Source: Prevotella sp. (GTDB lineage Bacteria > Bacteroidota > Bacteroidia > Bacteroidales > Bacteroidaceae). From it: a stretch of DNA of 64,000 bases. Below the pieces are notes generated by a model, which was not told the DNA's origin, did no database searches, and worked only from the letters and a program-made list of their open reading frames with translations. Positions 9,583 through 18,999 of this stretch are shown piece by piece. The stretch is from assembly GCA_017538105.1 (NCBI GenBank), contig JAFYJN010000032.1:1-64000 (forward strand), given 5' to 3'. Made by a program: the position numbers and the translations under genes. The first letter of the stretch is position 1; each line of letters begins with the position of its first letter.

Positions 9583-11799
9583 ATGCACAACATGGCAAAA
9601 AAATCATTACTCCTTATCGCGGTGTTGACCCTTTTCGCTTTCACGGCAACGGCTGCCCCGCGTACAAAAGCCCGCATGCAACAAGCTGCGGCCACAGCCA
9701 TCAACCAGCACCGTGCCGACAAGCACATGGCACCGCGCACTGATGCCTTGAAAGTTCTTAAATCGACGACCAGCTATGAAATCATAGGATATGACAGAGG
9801 TGGTTTCGCGGTGATTTCCACCGATGACTTGGTACCCGAAGTGTTGGGCGTATCACTGTCGACCTACAGCGAAGGCAAGAACCCCAATTTCCAGTGGTGG
9901 CTTAACGCCATGGAGAACGTGGTGAGTTATGCCGTGGAAAACAACGTTGTACTGACCACAACCAAGCCCGATCCCAATAAATATCCCACTGAAGTGGAAC
10001 CGATGGTGACCACACAGTGGGATCAAGGAGAACCATATAGCAATATGTGTCCCACTTTTAGTGGCTCGACCAAGTGTCTGACAGGGTGTGTGGCCACCGC
10101 CATGGCACAAGTACTCAATTTCCATAAAATACCTCCTCATGGCCAAGGTCAACGTACCATCTACTATCCCTACAACACCCCTTCCGGACAAGCGGTGACG
10201 GCCAATTTTGAAGACGATTACTACGATTGGGACAACATGCGCGACATCTATGTCGCTGGTCAGTATACCCCAGCGGAGGCCAATGCAGTGGCATTACTTA
10301 TGCGCGACTGCGGTGTGGCTGCCGACATGCAATACGGTGGTCCCAACGAAGGTAGTGGCGCCTATTCAGAGGATGCCGCCCAAGGTCTGCGCGACTATTT
10401 CGGCATCGAGGAAGCCCAATGCCTGGAGCGCGACAATTACAGTGAGAGCGCCTGGATGGACATTGTGTACCGCGAACTGAGCGAGCACGGCCCGATGTAC
10501 TATGCCGGTGGCGATGGATGGGCTGGCGGTCACGCCTTTGTGCTCCACGGTTATCGTGAAAACGGCATGGTGTGTGTGAACTGGGGATGGAGCGGCGACG
10601 ACGATGGCGACTACGACATCGCCTTGCTCAACCCTTCGTATTATCAGTTCAAATACCAACAAGACATGATTATCGGCGTGTCGAGCGACGCTGCCCTTCA
10701 GTTGCGTAGCGAAGAGGTGACCGTGGCCAACGAGGGTACCCTGCAACAAGAGGTGGAAGCCCTGGAGGGTGAAGGACCGATAGGCAAGCTGTCAGTCACT
10801 GGACCACTTGATGAGAACGACATGCTTTATCTGCGCTATTTGGCCGGTCGCGACAGCGAAGGTCAGGAAACAGAAGGCAGTTTGCGCACCCTCGATCTCA
10901 CCGATGCCGTATTGCCAAACAACGCACTGCCAGAAGCCATCTTCAAAGGCTGCGAATCCCTGCGCCGTGTGCAACTGCCAAAGAGTGTTGAACAGATAGG
11001 GAGCGAGGCCTTCAGCGGATGTACGCATCTCTCCGCCCTGCGTATTCCCAGCAAGCAAATTCCCACGTTGGGAGGAGCGAGGGTGTTCGAAGGCATGCCC
11101 TTCGGCGCCGCCCACCTCTATGTGCGTAGCGGTTTGAAGAAAAAATACATGCAAGCGGCACAATGGAAAGAGTTCGGCGAGGAGAACACATCGGAATTTG
11201 GCACGAGCGTGAAAGTGCGCAACACCATACGTCATTATGGCGAGGAAAATCCCGAGTTGATTTACACCGTCAGTGGCGACCCCGTACATGGCACTCCCGT
11301 TCTCACCTGTGAGGCCACACCCTCATCGCCGGCAGGACGCTATCCCATCACCATCACGCCAGGCACCATTTCAAATGAAGATGTTGACTTCTTTGATGGC
11401 TACCTTGTGGTGCAACGTGTCGATGCCACAGCCACTGTAGGCAATTACACCCGCGAAGCTGGACAGCCCAACCCCGTATTCGAAATCGAGAGCTACGAAG
11501 GACTTGTGTTGGACGAGACGGTACCTGTTTGGGTGGAAGAGCCTGTCATCACCACCACGGCTGATGAGGACTCGCCCGAAGGCGAATATCCCATCATCGT
11601 GGAGAGTGCCAAGGCCGCAGGTTACAACTTTACGTTTATCGCCGGTACGCTGACCGTCACCCCCGCCACGACGGGAATCACAAGTATCTCCGCCGATTCC
11701 TCCAAGAGGAAATACTACACTCTTGATGGTCAGAAACTCAATGGCGAACCGACACAGAGAGGTGTGTATATCGTCAACGGCAAGAAAGTAGTGAAATAA
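9583..11799 (+). CDS. C10 family (streptopain-like) cysteine protease with LRR_5 and MBG domains
   Basis: A 738-residue preproprotease. A signal peptide (residues 1-25) is followed by a Spi_C10-type propeptide (TSYEIIGYDRGGFAVISTDD). The papain-like core has the nucleophile in TGCVATAMAQ (Cys169) and the base in GGHAFVLHGY (His317). The 148-residue gap equals that between Cys192 and His340 in streptococcal SpeB. Residues about 425-535 resemble BspA-type LRR_5 units (AIFKGCESLRRVQLPKSVEQIG, EAFSGCTHLSALRIP). Two MBG-like domains follow, then a tail YTLDGQK...VYIVNGKKVVK almost the same as that of the nuclease at 1648. A second Met at 9592 could also be used. Likely a secreted or surface protease, kept inactive by its propeptide. 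Confidence 0.92.
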   Translation: MHNMAKKSLLLIAVLTLFAFTATAAPRTKARMQQAAATAINQHRADKHMAPRTDALKVLKSTTSYEIIGYDRGGFAVISTDDLVPEVLGVSLSTYSEGKNPNFQWWLNAMENVVSYAVENNVVLTTTKPDPNKYPTEVEPMVTTQWDQGEPYSNMCPTFSGSTKCLTGCVATAMAQVLNFHKIPPHGQGQRTIYYPYNTPSGQAVTANFEDDYYDWDNMRDIYVAGQYTPAEANAVALLMRDCGVAADMQYGGPNEGSGAYSEDAAQGLRDYFGIEEAQCLERDNYSESAWMDIVYRELSEHGPMYYAGGDGWAGGHAFVLHGYRENGMVCVNWGWSGDDDGDYDIALLNPSYYQFKYQQDMIIGVSSDAALQLRSEEVTVANEGTLQQEVEALEGEGPIGKLSVTGPLDENDMLYLRYLAGRDSEGQETEGSLRTLDLTDAVLPNNALPEAIFKGCESLRRVQLPKSVEQIGSEAFSGCTHLSALRIPSKQIPTLGGARVFEGMPFGAAHLYVRSGLKKKYMQAAQWKEFGEENTSEFGTSVKVRNTIRHYGEENPELIYTVSGDPVHGTPVLTCEATPSSPAGRYPITITPGTISNEDVDFFDGYLVVQRVDATATVGNYTREAGQPNPVFEIESYEGLVLDETVPVWVEEPVITTTADEDSPEGEYPIIVESAKAAGYNFTFIAGTLTVTPATTGITSISADSSKRKYYTLDGQKLNGEPTQRGVYIVNGKKVVK

Positions 11800-11833
11800 G
11801 CCCCCCTACCCCCTCCCGAGGAAGGGGAGATAG

Positions 11834-11874
11834 AATTACCCCGCCAAGGTTTTTATAGCCTTGGCGGGGTAATT
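11834..11874. terminator. bidirectional intrinsic terminator
   Basis: A perfect 16-bp stem (AATTACCCCGCCAAGG and its complement) with a 9-base loop lies between convergent genes. Just before it, 11801-11830 holds a degenerate copy of the CCCTCCC...GGGGAG palindrome family directly after the protease stop codon. Confidence 0.85.
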
Positions 11875-11941
11875 GTTTACTCCCCCTTCCTTACATGGGG
11901 AAATCCTTTTTCCTTGCTAGGGGCAATCTTTGTAGGTCACT

Positions 11942-12262
11942 TCATCTCACACTAGGAGCAAGCGACTTACGACGATAGGACCATACAAACCACAAACAGA
12001 GAGCCAAAGCGAATAACACGGCGAAAATGGCCCAAAGCATGGTCGAGGCATCATCGCCACCCGAACCGATATTGCCCAGATAAGCCTGGCCTGCGTTAAG
12101 TGTATCGGTCACTTGGGAACCCGAACCGACAGAGTCGGTTGCGCCACCGCTGTTGCTCACGGTGTCCACCACATCCTGTGAATGTCTGCGAAGCCATCTT
12201 TGGTATCTCAGAAATTCATCTTCCCTCGGGATTCGCGGAATGTCTAATAATCGAGTAATCAT
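11942..12262 (-). CDS. small single-pass membrane protein, unknown function
   Basis: A 106-residue protein: a charged N-terminus (MITRLLDIPRIPREDEFLRYQRWLRR), a Ser/Gly/Thr-rich linker around 34-72, one hydrophobic segment (about 76-95, MLWAIFAVLFALALCLWFVW) and a basic end. It has no signal peptide, so a cytoplasmic N-terminus with a C-terminal anchor is plausible. It precedes no obvious operon partner closely; the 10-bp minisatellite separates it from the next minus-strand gene. I do not recognise the family. Confidence 0.6.
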   Translation of the reverse strand: MITRLLDIPRIPREDEFLRYQRWLRRHSQDVVDTVSNSGGATDSVGSGSQVTDTLNAGQAYLGNIGSGGDDASTMLWAIFAVLFALALCLWFVWSYRRKSLAPSVR

Positions 12263-12302
12263 AACTATTTGGTTTTAGGGTTGAATTTTTTTGTTATTTT
12301 AG

Positions 12303-12372
12303 GTGGCTCTAAGTTGTTCTAAGCTTTCTCAGGTTATCTTAGGTTATTCTAGGTTGTCCTAAGTTGCCCTAG
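12303..12372. repeat. 10-bp minisatellite, 7 units
   Basis: Seven decamers with consensus GTTGTTCTAG run without interruption: GTGGCTCTAA, GTTGTTCTAA, GCTTTCTCAG, GTTATCTTAG, GTTATTCTAG, GTTGTCCTAA, GTTGCCCTAG. The last unit supplies the stop codon of the minus-strand gene at 12369. A similar 10-bp tract is found at 36632-36671. Confidence 0.8.
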
Positions 12373-12695
12373 ATAATTAACTGAAATAGCATTCCCAGCA
12401 GGAAACTGATGGCGTTGCAGAGGAAACTGTAGACGAAGGCTCGCTGCCATTCGCGCACAAACCAGAAGTACCACAGCATCTCAACCACAACCACCAACAC
12501 CTCGCCTACCGCTATCGCCGTCCAGCTGTTGCCCACGAAGAGCAGATAGAGGTTCAGCGGCACATTGGTCAGTATATTGATGACCACTGACGAGAGGAGC
12601 ACTCGCTTCCGCTTCTCACCCAGCATGAGCAACACTCCATATTCGATGATGATGGTCGCCACCAGGGCTATCAACAGCGTGAGCACCACATCCAT
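12369..12695 (-). CDS. small polytopic membrane protein
   Basis: A 108-residue, very hydrophobic protein with about three or four membrane helices (MDVVLTLLIALVATIIIEYG, VINILTNVPLNLYLLFVG, IAVGEVLVVVVEMLWYFWF, FLCNAISFLLGMLFQLII). It starts 12 bases after the MFS transporter stop codon on the same strand, so the two are probably co-transcribed. I see no catalytic or binding motif and give no function. Confidence 0.7.
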   Translation of the reverse strand: MDVVLTLLIALVATIIIEYGVLLMLGEKRKRVLLSSVVINILTNVPLNLYLLFVGNSWTAIAVGEVLVVVVEMLWYFWFVREWQRAFVYSFLCNAISFLLGMLFQLII

Positions 12696-12707
12696 CCCTC
12701 TCCCCTC

Positions 12708-13721
12708 CTATAACGCTGCCAGCAAGATGAATGACAGCAGATAACCAGGCATCAAGGCCGCCGCCAAGAGGCCGAAGGCCAGACCTTCCTTGCCCTTCAT
12801 CACCACATTGGCCAAGTAGAGTGTGATGGGCATGGTGCAGTTGATCATAAACAGTCCCACGAAGGAGAAAGCCTCATGCAAACCGCGTAACAACAAGCAG
12901 AGCAAGACAGCCGCCAAGATAAACACCAGAGCAGCCACGATACCCCACCATTTCGAAAGCCAGCCTCCCATCATCTTTCCCAACATAGATATGGCACCCA
13001 CCGCCAAAATAACCACACCCTCCTTGCCATGGCCTCCTGAGAACGACTCTCCCAAAAAAGAGCGAAACATGACAAATGCCATCAATGCCACCATGGCTAT
13101 CCATACAGCCACGGGTGCATATGCCGAGCCTTTGCCATCAGAAGTGCCATTCCCTGAAAGGTTCTCTGAGAAACTGTCCGGGATGCTATCTGCACGCACA
13201 TACATCACCGCCAAAAGACAGGTGGCCAGAAGGAAGGCATAGAGCAAGAACCAGGAGTGGAACACAATACCCACGGAAAGGCCGAAAGCCCCCGTCGAAA
13301 CAAAGGTGCCCACCGCCCTTATGTCATTGTCGGTCTTGAGCACTGTCTGCTTGCCACCCCATACATGAAACAGCGAATTGCCTATTCCCAGCAACGTGGC
13401 CATAAGAAACGGTCCCATGGCGGAGGAGCCGAACGACGGCCATAAGAACATCAACCAAGGTACCGTCACAGCCAGAGTTAGGAAGAGAATGCTGACCAAC
13501 AGTACCCAATGTTTGCTCTCGACTTTGTCAACATACCATCCCGTGAGCGGTTGGGTGAGGAACGCCAACACGTTATAGGTGATGAACACGCCCACGATAT
13601 AGTGCCAGTCTATCCTCGAAGACAACAGGTAAAGACAGCATACGCACAACCCATCCACAAGGAAATGCATCAACGAGCATATCCCGACGGTCTGGAGGTA
13701 GTATCGTTTATTTGCGGCCAT
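12708..13721 (-). CDS. MFS-like transporter
   Basis: A 337-residue integral membrane protein with repeated hydrophobic helices. The loop LTGWYVDKVESKHWVLL after the second helix resembles the MFS signature between TM2 and TM3 (GxxxDRxGRR) in weakened form. It is shorter than the usual 400 or so residues of 12-TM MFS proteins, so it may have about 10-11 helices. It starts 25 bases downstream of the GH3 gene stop on the same strand and is followed by the small membrane protein, which suggests one operon. Export or import of a sugar-like product is possible but is inference from context only. Confidence 0.7.
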   Translation of the reverse strand: MAANKRYYLQTVGICSLMHFLVDGLCVCCLYLLSSRIDWHYIVGVFITYNVLAFLTQPLTGWYVDKVESKHWVLLVSILFLTLAVTVPWLMFLWPSFGSSAMGPFLMATLLGIGNSLFHVWGGKQTVLKTDNDIRAVGTFVSTGAFGLSVGIVFHSWFLLYAFLLATCLLAVMYVRADSIPDSFSENLSGNGTSDGKGSAYAPVAVWIAMVALMAFVMFRSFLGESFSGGHGKEGVVILAVGAISMLGKMMGGWLSKWWGIVAALVFILAAVLLCLLLRGLHEAFSFVGLFMINCTMPITLYLANVVMKGKEGLAFGLLAAALMPGYLLSFILLAAL

Positions 13722-13746
13722 TCTGGATAGGGGTTAGGGGTGAGAC

Positions 13747-16692
13747 TTATTTCACCACGAAGTCAAGTGTCTTTAAGTCACTATCGCGCGACGAGGTGCC
13801 ATAGAGAATCTGGTACCGTCCCTTACGGGTGGACAGCTCATCGATGGAAGCATCGTAATACTCAAATGCCTCGCCGTCGAGAGTGATGACCGCCTTGGTG
13901 GTCTGTCCCGGCTCCAGCCACACCTTTTGGAAGCCGCGCAGCGACTTAATAGGAGCATCGGGATAGTCAAGGGCCTTGACATACACCTGCACCGTCTCAG
14001 AGCCGTAACGGTTGCCCGTATTGGTGACTGGCACGGTGATGGTCACCTTGCCATCCTGCTTCATCGATTTCTTCGACAATTTGCCCTTGCCACAGTCGAA
14101 GGTGGTGTACGACAAGCCATAACCGAAGGCATACTGTGGTGTGCCACGGAAATAGCGATAGGTGCGGTTGTCCATGCTGTAGTCCTTGAAGTCGGGCAGG
14201 TCGTTGTTGGAACGATAGAAAGTTACAGGCAGCTTGCCACCGGGATTGAAATCACCGAAAAGCACATCTGCCAGAGCCCGTGCGCCACCCTGACCGGCAT
14301 ACCATGCCTGCAAGAGCGCATCATACTGACCTTCGACACTGCCAAAGGCAATGGCCGAACCCGAGCAGTTGACAACGACCACGGGACGACCTGTTTCGTG
14401 CATGGCACGTATCAGACGCTGTTGCACGGTGGGCAACTCGATGGTCTCCTTGTCACCGCCCTCGCCTTCCATCTGTGCGGAGATGCCACCGATGACGATG
14501 ATGGCATCAGCCGAGCGCACTTCGTTCTGCAGGTCGGTATAATCCACTAGACGACGCTCGCAGATGTCACCTTGGAACATGGCGAAATTGCCGTTGCCTC
14601 GTTTGTACTCTACCACCACGTCGTAGGTCTGTCCTGCCTTCACCTCGAACGATTTGTATTCGGGCTGGCGACGGAAGCCGAAGCCCCTGCGACCACCACC
14701 TGGCTTGGCCTCTTCCACCACCTCACCGTTCACTTTCAACACATAGCCGTTGTCACTGTTGAAGGTATATTTCATCTCGCCCGTGAAATCAGCCTTGTAC
14801 CGGCCTGACACACGCACCGAAACGGAATCGGTACTGATGCCCTCGGCAAAGCCCCAAGCACCGAAGGTGGAGAAGCGTAGTTCATTGTAATAACCTGTAT
14901 TATCTGGATTTCCTGCCAACTCGCGGTTATTGAAGAACTCCACGAACACGCCCTTGCCATCATTGAAATCCTGCAAGTGGTGAACAGTGGTATAGTCATC
15001 GTTCAGTTCACATGCCTTTTGGTAAATCACTTTCGCTCCGGGCACGGCTGCCTTGATGCCGTCCAACAGCGTGTGAGTATGCTCGGCAGTAGGTGTACCG
15101 CCATAGTTGCCGTTCAGCAGGGCTGCATCGTCGGCATTGGGACCAACAACGGCAATCGTCTTGATGCTCTTCGACAGTGGCAACACGCCATTGTTATCCA
15201 ACAACACCATCGACTCGCGGGCCGCCTGAGTAGCCAGCGCATCATTGCTCTCGCTACTGATGACCTCCGGTCCCAGATTGGCCCATGGCGACATTTCGGC
15301 GGGGTCGAACATACCCAGTTCGAATCGTCCCATCAAGGTCTTCCGAAGGTGGTCATCCAATACCGACTCCTGAATCAGACCTTTCTCCAACGCCTGGGTA
15401 AGCACCATGAACACCTTGCCGCATTCGAGGTCGGTGCCATTGAGCACGGCATCCACAGAAGCCGACAATGGGTCGGGATGTGTCTCATGCTGTCCTTTGT
15501 TGTAGAAATTGTTGATGGCATCGCAGTCAGTCAATACGATGGCTTCATACCCCCATTTGCGGCGGAGGATATCCACGAGCAGACGGTCGCTGGTGCAACA
15601 GGGCACTCCCTCGTAGCGGTTATAGGCGCACATCACCTCGCGTACGTTGCCTTTCTTCACCAATGCCTTGAAGGCGGGCAGATAGGTCTCCCAGAGGTCA
15701 CGCATCGACACCGAGGCGTTATAAGAATGGCGCAATGGTTCCGGTCCGCTGTGCACGGCATAATGCTTGGCACAGGCATGGGTCTTATAATAAGTCTGAT
15801 TGCCGACGGTCGAACTTTTGGGCTCCTGCATGCCCAAGACCGTCTGAACGCCCAGCACGGCATTCAGATAAGGATCCTCACCACAGGTTTCCTGTCCCCT
15901 GCCCCATCGCGGGTCACGGAAGATGTTCACGTTTGGACACCAGAATGTCAGTTCGGGATTGCCAGGGTAATACGTCACGCCCATAGGCACATTGAACACG
16001 TTATGGTCGGAACGGTTCCAGTTGGCGCGTGCCTCATCGGAAACGGTGGAAAAAACATCATATACCTGCTGCGGATTGAACGCGGCAGCCATGCCGATGG
16101 GCTGCGGATAGACGGTATATCCACCCTGTCGCACACCATGGCACGCCTCACTCCACCAGTTGTAGGAAGGGATGCCCAGTCGGTCGACAGACACCGACTT
16201 GTTCATCATCAGTCCCACCTTCTCTTCGGGTGTGAGCAAAGATATGAGGTTTTCCACACGCTCCTCATATGACAGCGATGGGTCTTGGAAAGGATATTTG
16301 GTGACGGCTGCGCTATCAACCATTGCCTTGACGGACAGAGCTCCCAATGTTCGGCCATTGTTGTCCACCAGCTCGACACTGCGATAGGTCTTGCCTCTGC
16401 CTCCCACGGGTGAGAACGTCACCATCACGGGAACGGAAGCCCCAGGCTGGATGTCGGCATTGTCATAGCGTGCCGAAATACAATTGCAACTCGGAATGGC
16501 ACGGGCTATTTTCACGGTTGCCTGCGATGTGTTCGTCAGCATGAATGTATGGCAGATTGTTCCCTCGGCCATATTGACAGAGCCAAAGTTCCACTCATAA
16601 GCATCAAAAACTACGGCACTGCCTTGCACCTTGGCATGTAACGAAACAGCACCCAACAACAAACACAAGAAAAAAACAAAAGGTTTTCTCAT
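13747..16692 (-). CDS. exported GH3 beta-xylosidase/glucosidase with N-terminal DUF1573 and internal PA14
   Basis: A 981-residue exported enzyme (signal peptide MRKPFVFFLCLLLGAVSLHA). Residues about 27-125 form a DUF1573/ASH-like immunoglobulin domain (FGSVNMAEGTICHTFMLTN, PSCNCI). The GH3 N-domain begins near SYEERVENLISLLTPEEKV. The catalytic nucleophile is the first Asp of VLTDCDAIN (Asp389); TDCDA is the form common in xylan beta-xylosidases. A PA14 domain (about 580-715, with VFVEFFNNRELAG) is inserted in the C-terminal GH3 domain, and a fibronectin-III-like domain closes the protein. It likely removes xylose or glucose from plant oligosaccharides in the periplasm. The N-terminal DUF1573 is an unusual addition to GH3. 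Confidence 0.92.
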   Translation of the reverse strand: MRKPFVFFLCLLLGAVSLHAKVQGSAVVFDAYEWNFGSVNMAEGTICHTFMLTNTSQATVKIARAIPSCNCISARYDNADIQPGASVPVMVTFSPVGGRGKTYRSVELVDNNGRTLGALSVKAMVDSAAVTKYPFQDPSLSYEERVENLISLLTPEEKVGLMMNKSVSVDRLGIPSYNWWSEACHGVRQGGYTVYPQPIGMAAAFNPQQVYDVFSTVSDEARANWNRSDHNVFNVPMGVTYYPGNPELTFWCPNVNIFRDPRWGRGQETCGEDPYLNAVLGVQTVLGMQEPKSSTVGNQTYYKTHACAKHYAVHSGPEPLRHSYNASVSMRDLWETYLPAFKALVKKGNVREVMCAYNRYEGVPCCTSDRLLVDILRRKWGYEAIVLTDCDAINNFYNKGQHETHPDPLSASVDAVLNGTDLECGKVFMVLTQALEKGLIQESVLDDHLRKTLMGRFELGMFDPAEMSPWANLGPEVISSESNDALATQAARESMVLLDNNGVLPLSKSIKTIAVVGPNADDAALLNGNYGGTPTAEHTHTLLDGIKAAVPGAKVIYQKACELNDDYTTVHHLQDFNDGKGVFVEFFNNRELAGNPDNTGYYNELRFSTFGAWGFAEGISTDSVSVRVSGRYKADFTGEMKYTFNSDNGYVLKVNGEVVEEAKPGGGRRGFGFRRQPEYKSFEVKAGQTYDVVVEYKRGNGNFAMFQGDICERRLVDYTDLQNEVRSADAIIVIGGISAQMEGEGGDKETIELPTVQQRLIRAMHETGRPVVVVNCSGSAIAFGSVEGQYDALLQAWYAGQGGARALADVLFGDFNPGGKLPVTFYRSNNDLPDFKDYSMDNRTYRYFRGTPQYAFGYGLSYTTFDCGKGKLSKKSMKQDGKVTITVPVTNTGNRYGSETVQVYVKALDYPDAPIKSLRGFQKVWLEPGQTTKAVITLDGEAFEYYDASIDELSTRKGRYQILYGTSSRDSDLKTLDFVVK

Positions 16693-16732
16693 CTTGACAA
16701 TAGGTTTAAAAATCGTGATATGTATGATGGGT

Positions 16733-16740
16733 CAAAAGTA
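16733..16740 (-). promoter_or_regulatory. -7 box for the GH3 gene
   Basis: CAAAAGTA reads TACTTTTG on the minus strand, 40 bases before the GH3 start codon. The -33 region has no clear TTTG. Confidence 0.5.
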
Positions 16741-16811
16741 AACAAAGTATCTGGATTATCCGTTTCAGAATATCTCATTTTACGCCATCGTTAGAAATGA
16801 CAAACAATTTG

Positions 16812-18539
16812 TTACTTTTCAAACTTCAGCAAGAGCAACGGTTGTTTGTAAACACGCTGTTCGCCCGAATCGTACACCTCATTGAAACGGTAACCTTCCT
16901 GCTGGAACTTGGGTAGCCACGTCTTGGCATCGTCAGCGCCAATCATCAGGAACCCCGAACCAGGTTTTTCCTTGTAAAAATCGGATACGCGGTCGTGAAG
17001 GTAGAAATTCATCTCGAAGAAATGGATGGGGTCGCCCTTAGCCATCATCCCCTCCTCGATGAACTCGTAAAGCTTTCCCTCGCTTTCCGGCGCCACCTGT
17101 TCGACCTTGGCCGCCACGGCCTTCACCGATTTGGCATTGAGAACCGCAGGCTTATACACGCTGTCGAACTGCAAATAGAAGGCCAGGACCAACATGACCA
17201 GTCCCAACACATTGCGTTTTCCTTTCCACCAGGCAACCAGGATAAAGGTACCGAAGGCCAGAAGGAGCCATTGCCACCAACTGCCCACCTGCTGCAACGA
17301 CAGCAACATGCTATAGTTTTGGAACCCGTGACGGCCATGGAACCATGAAGCATCGAGTGGGATGAATTGCAGCGCCACGAACGCCACCACCATCAACAGT
17401 CCCAACACGGAAAGAAAGCCACCAAAGGCATTGATCAGACGACGGTGACGCTTACGTAACCAGAAAAGCAACTTCGCCAAGAAATAGGCGACAAAAGGAT
17501 ATATAGGCATCAAATAGACGCTCCGTTTGCTCTCCGGGAAGCAATAGAAGACGAAGATGACCAAGATGGCCACCAACGAGAACAAGTCGACAGCATCCAT
17601 CGACCTGAAAGCATCGGCAAAACGGGAAAAGCGATTTCCACGCTCTTGCCCACCAGAAGAATGGTCGGCGGGTTTGAACAACCTTTTCCAATTGACGACG
17701 AACAGCGTCATCACCGCCAGGATGGTCCAAGGAAGATAACCCACCGCCAACGTGACAAAGTTGTAAGGCCAAGGCATGGAATGCGATTCATAACTCATCG
17801 TGCCCGTCATACGCCCCACATTCTCTTCCATGACCAAATCGACAAACTCCTGACCTCCCTGTTGCCACGCGGCATAGTACCAAAATGCCGGCAAGATGAG
17901 CGCAAGAAGTCCGAACAGCAACATGGAAAAGAAAACCCTGAAAAAGTTCACACGGCGGCACAACAAGAACACACCTGTCACCAGACAGGGCAGGAGCGTG
18001 CCTATGGGACCCTTGGTCAGCGTGCCGAGGCTCATCAGCAAAATGGCGAAGACAGGCACCCCTCTCATTCCCCGTTCATACCATCGATAGAGCAAGAGCA
18101 TGGCTCCCACGATACATGCCGTGAGAATCATGTCCACGCGGCAGTTGAACCCTTGTCGGTGCAGCTCCCACGACGTGAAGGCCACCAATGCCGTAACGAA
18201 AGCCAATAACCCTTTCGTTCGCCGTTGGAAAAAGAGAAACACACTGGTGATAAGGAGGATGTAAGCAATGGCGGAAGGCAGGCGCGAAGTGAACTCGTTC
18301 ACCTCGCCACAAACCTTGCTCACTGCGGCCACCGCCCAATAGAGCATGGGGGGCTTGTAGGCAATCTCTCCCACACTGTTGCGTGGCAGAATCCAGTTGC
18401 CCGACTCAAGCATCGTATAGCTGACGATGCTCTCACGCGGCTCTCCCTTGGTGTTGAAGTCGTAGATGCCCAAAAACGGTATGACCGTCAGCACACAGAC
18501 AACCAACAGGAACCATAATGTCTTATTCTTTCTCATCAT
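16812..18539 (-). CDS. GT39/ArnT-like membrane glycosyltransferase
   Basis: A 575-residue GT-C-type protein with about a dozen hydrophobic segments and a soluble C-terminal part. The first loop, FNTKGEPRESIVSYTMLES, carries the acidic-Arg motif of the PMT/ArnT family (DE/GEPRE), followed by NWILPRNSVGEIAYKPPMLYW; the KPPMxYW element is also typical. Such enzymes move a sugar from a polyprenyl-phosphate donor to lipid A, another lipid or protein at the periplasmic face. The start overlaps the upstream GtrA-like gene by 17 bases, so the two are translationally coupled. Acceptor and sugar cannot be told from sequence. Confidence 0.85.
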   Translation of the reverse strand: MMRKNKTLWFLLVVCVLTVIPFLGIYDFNTKGEPRESIVSYTMLESGNWILPRNSVGEIAYKPPMLYWAVAAVSKVCGEVNEFTSRLPSAIAYILLITSVFLFFQRRTKGLLAFVTALVAFTSWELHRQGFNCRVDMILTACIVGAMLLLYRWYERGMRGVPVFAILLMSLGTLTKGPIGTLLPCLVTGVFLLCRRVNFFRVFFSMLLFGLLALILPAFWYYAAWQQGGQEFVDLVMEENVGRMTGTMSYESHSMPWPYNFVTLAVGYLPWTILAVMTLFVVNWKRLFKPADHSSGGQERGNRFSRFADAFRSMDAVDLFSLVAILVIFVFYCFPESKRSVYLMPIYPFVAYFLAKLLFWLRKRHRRLINAFGGFLSVLGLLMVVAFVALQFIPLDASWFHGRHGFQNYSMLLSLQQVGSWWQWLLLAFGTFILVAWWKGKRNVLGLVMLVLAFYLQFDSVYKPAVLNAKSVKAVAAKVEQVAPESEGKLYEFIEEGMMAKGDPIHFFEMNFYLHDRVSDFYKEKPGSGFLMIGADDAKTWLPKFQQEGYRFNEVYDSGEQRVYKQPLLLLKFEK

Positions 18540-18951
18540 CGTTTCTTATTTCCTCCTCACATGTCTTTTGTTTTGTTTTCAAGGCGAAACGCACCAAGAG
18601 GTAACTGACAGGTATGGCAATCGCATATACGGGAATGGGTGCCCATTTCGGGTGAATCCCCGTCCAGCAAAAGAAATTGAACAGTCCAATATACACGAAA
18701 AAGTTGATGCCATGGCTGCCGGCAAACCTAAAAAAGCGCCGCCAAGTTGGTCTTACCCTGAAGGTAAAAAAGGAAGACATTGCATAGTTGCACAAGAAAC
18801 CTATCACATATCCGATGGTATAGGCAATGTTTTTGTCCAAATACGGCAATAGGATAAAATATATCCCGTAGTGGATGACCATGGCTGCCGTTCCCACTAT
18901 GCCAAACCTGAGGATTTCGTAAATACGTCCTTTGCTGATTCCTTTATCCAT
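18523..18951 (-). CDS. GtrA-like membrane protein
   Basis: A 142-residue protein with four predicted membrane helices and the GtrA-family pattern: RFGIVGTAAMVIHYGIYFIL near the N-terminus, then YVIGFLCNYAMSSFFTFR, whose N-Y-x-x-S-F-x-x-x-F-R element is the family hallmark. GtrA proteins are thought to help flip polyprenyl-phosphate sugars. Overlap with the GT39 gene fits a donor-supply role for that enzyme. Confidence 0.88.
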   Translation of the reverse strand: MDKGISKGRIYEILRFGIVGTAAMVIHYGIYFILLPYLDKNIAYTIGYVIGFLCNYAMSSFFTFRVRPTWRRFFRFAGSHGINFFVYIGLFNFFCWTGIHPKWAPIPVYAIAIPVSYLLVRFALKTKQKTCEEEIRNDDEKE

Positions 18952-18999
18952 CGCTCAACATGCGCCGCAATCCCTTTTTTGTGGCGAAGATAAGTGGTT

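Noticed and set aside
14977..16272. 431-codon plus-strand open frame
   Set aside because: It lies wholly opposite the GH3 gene, is rich in His/Gly/Arg and resembles no protein; an antisense shadow.
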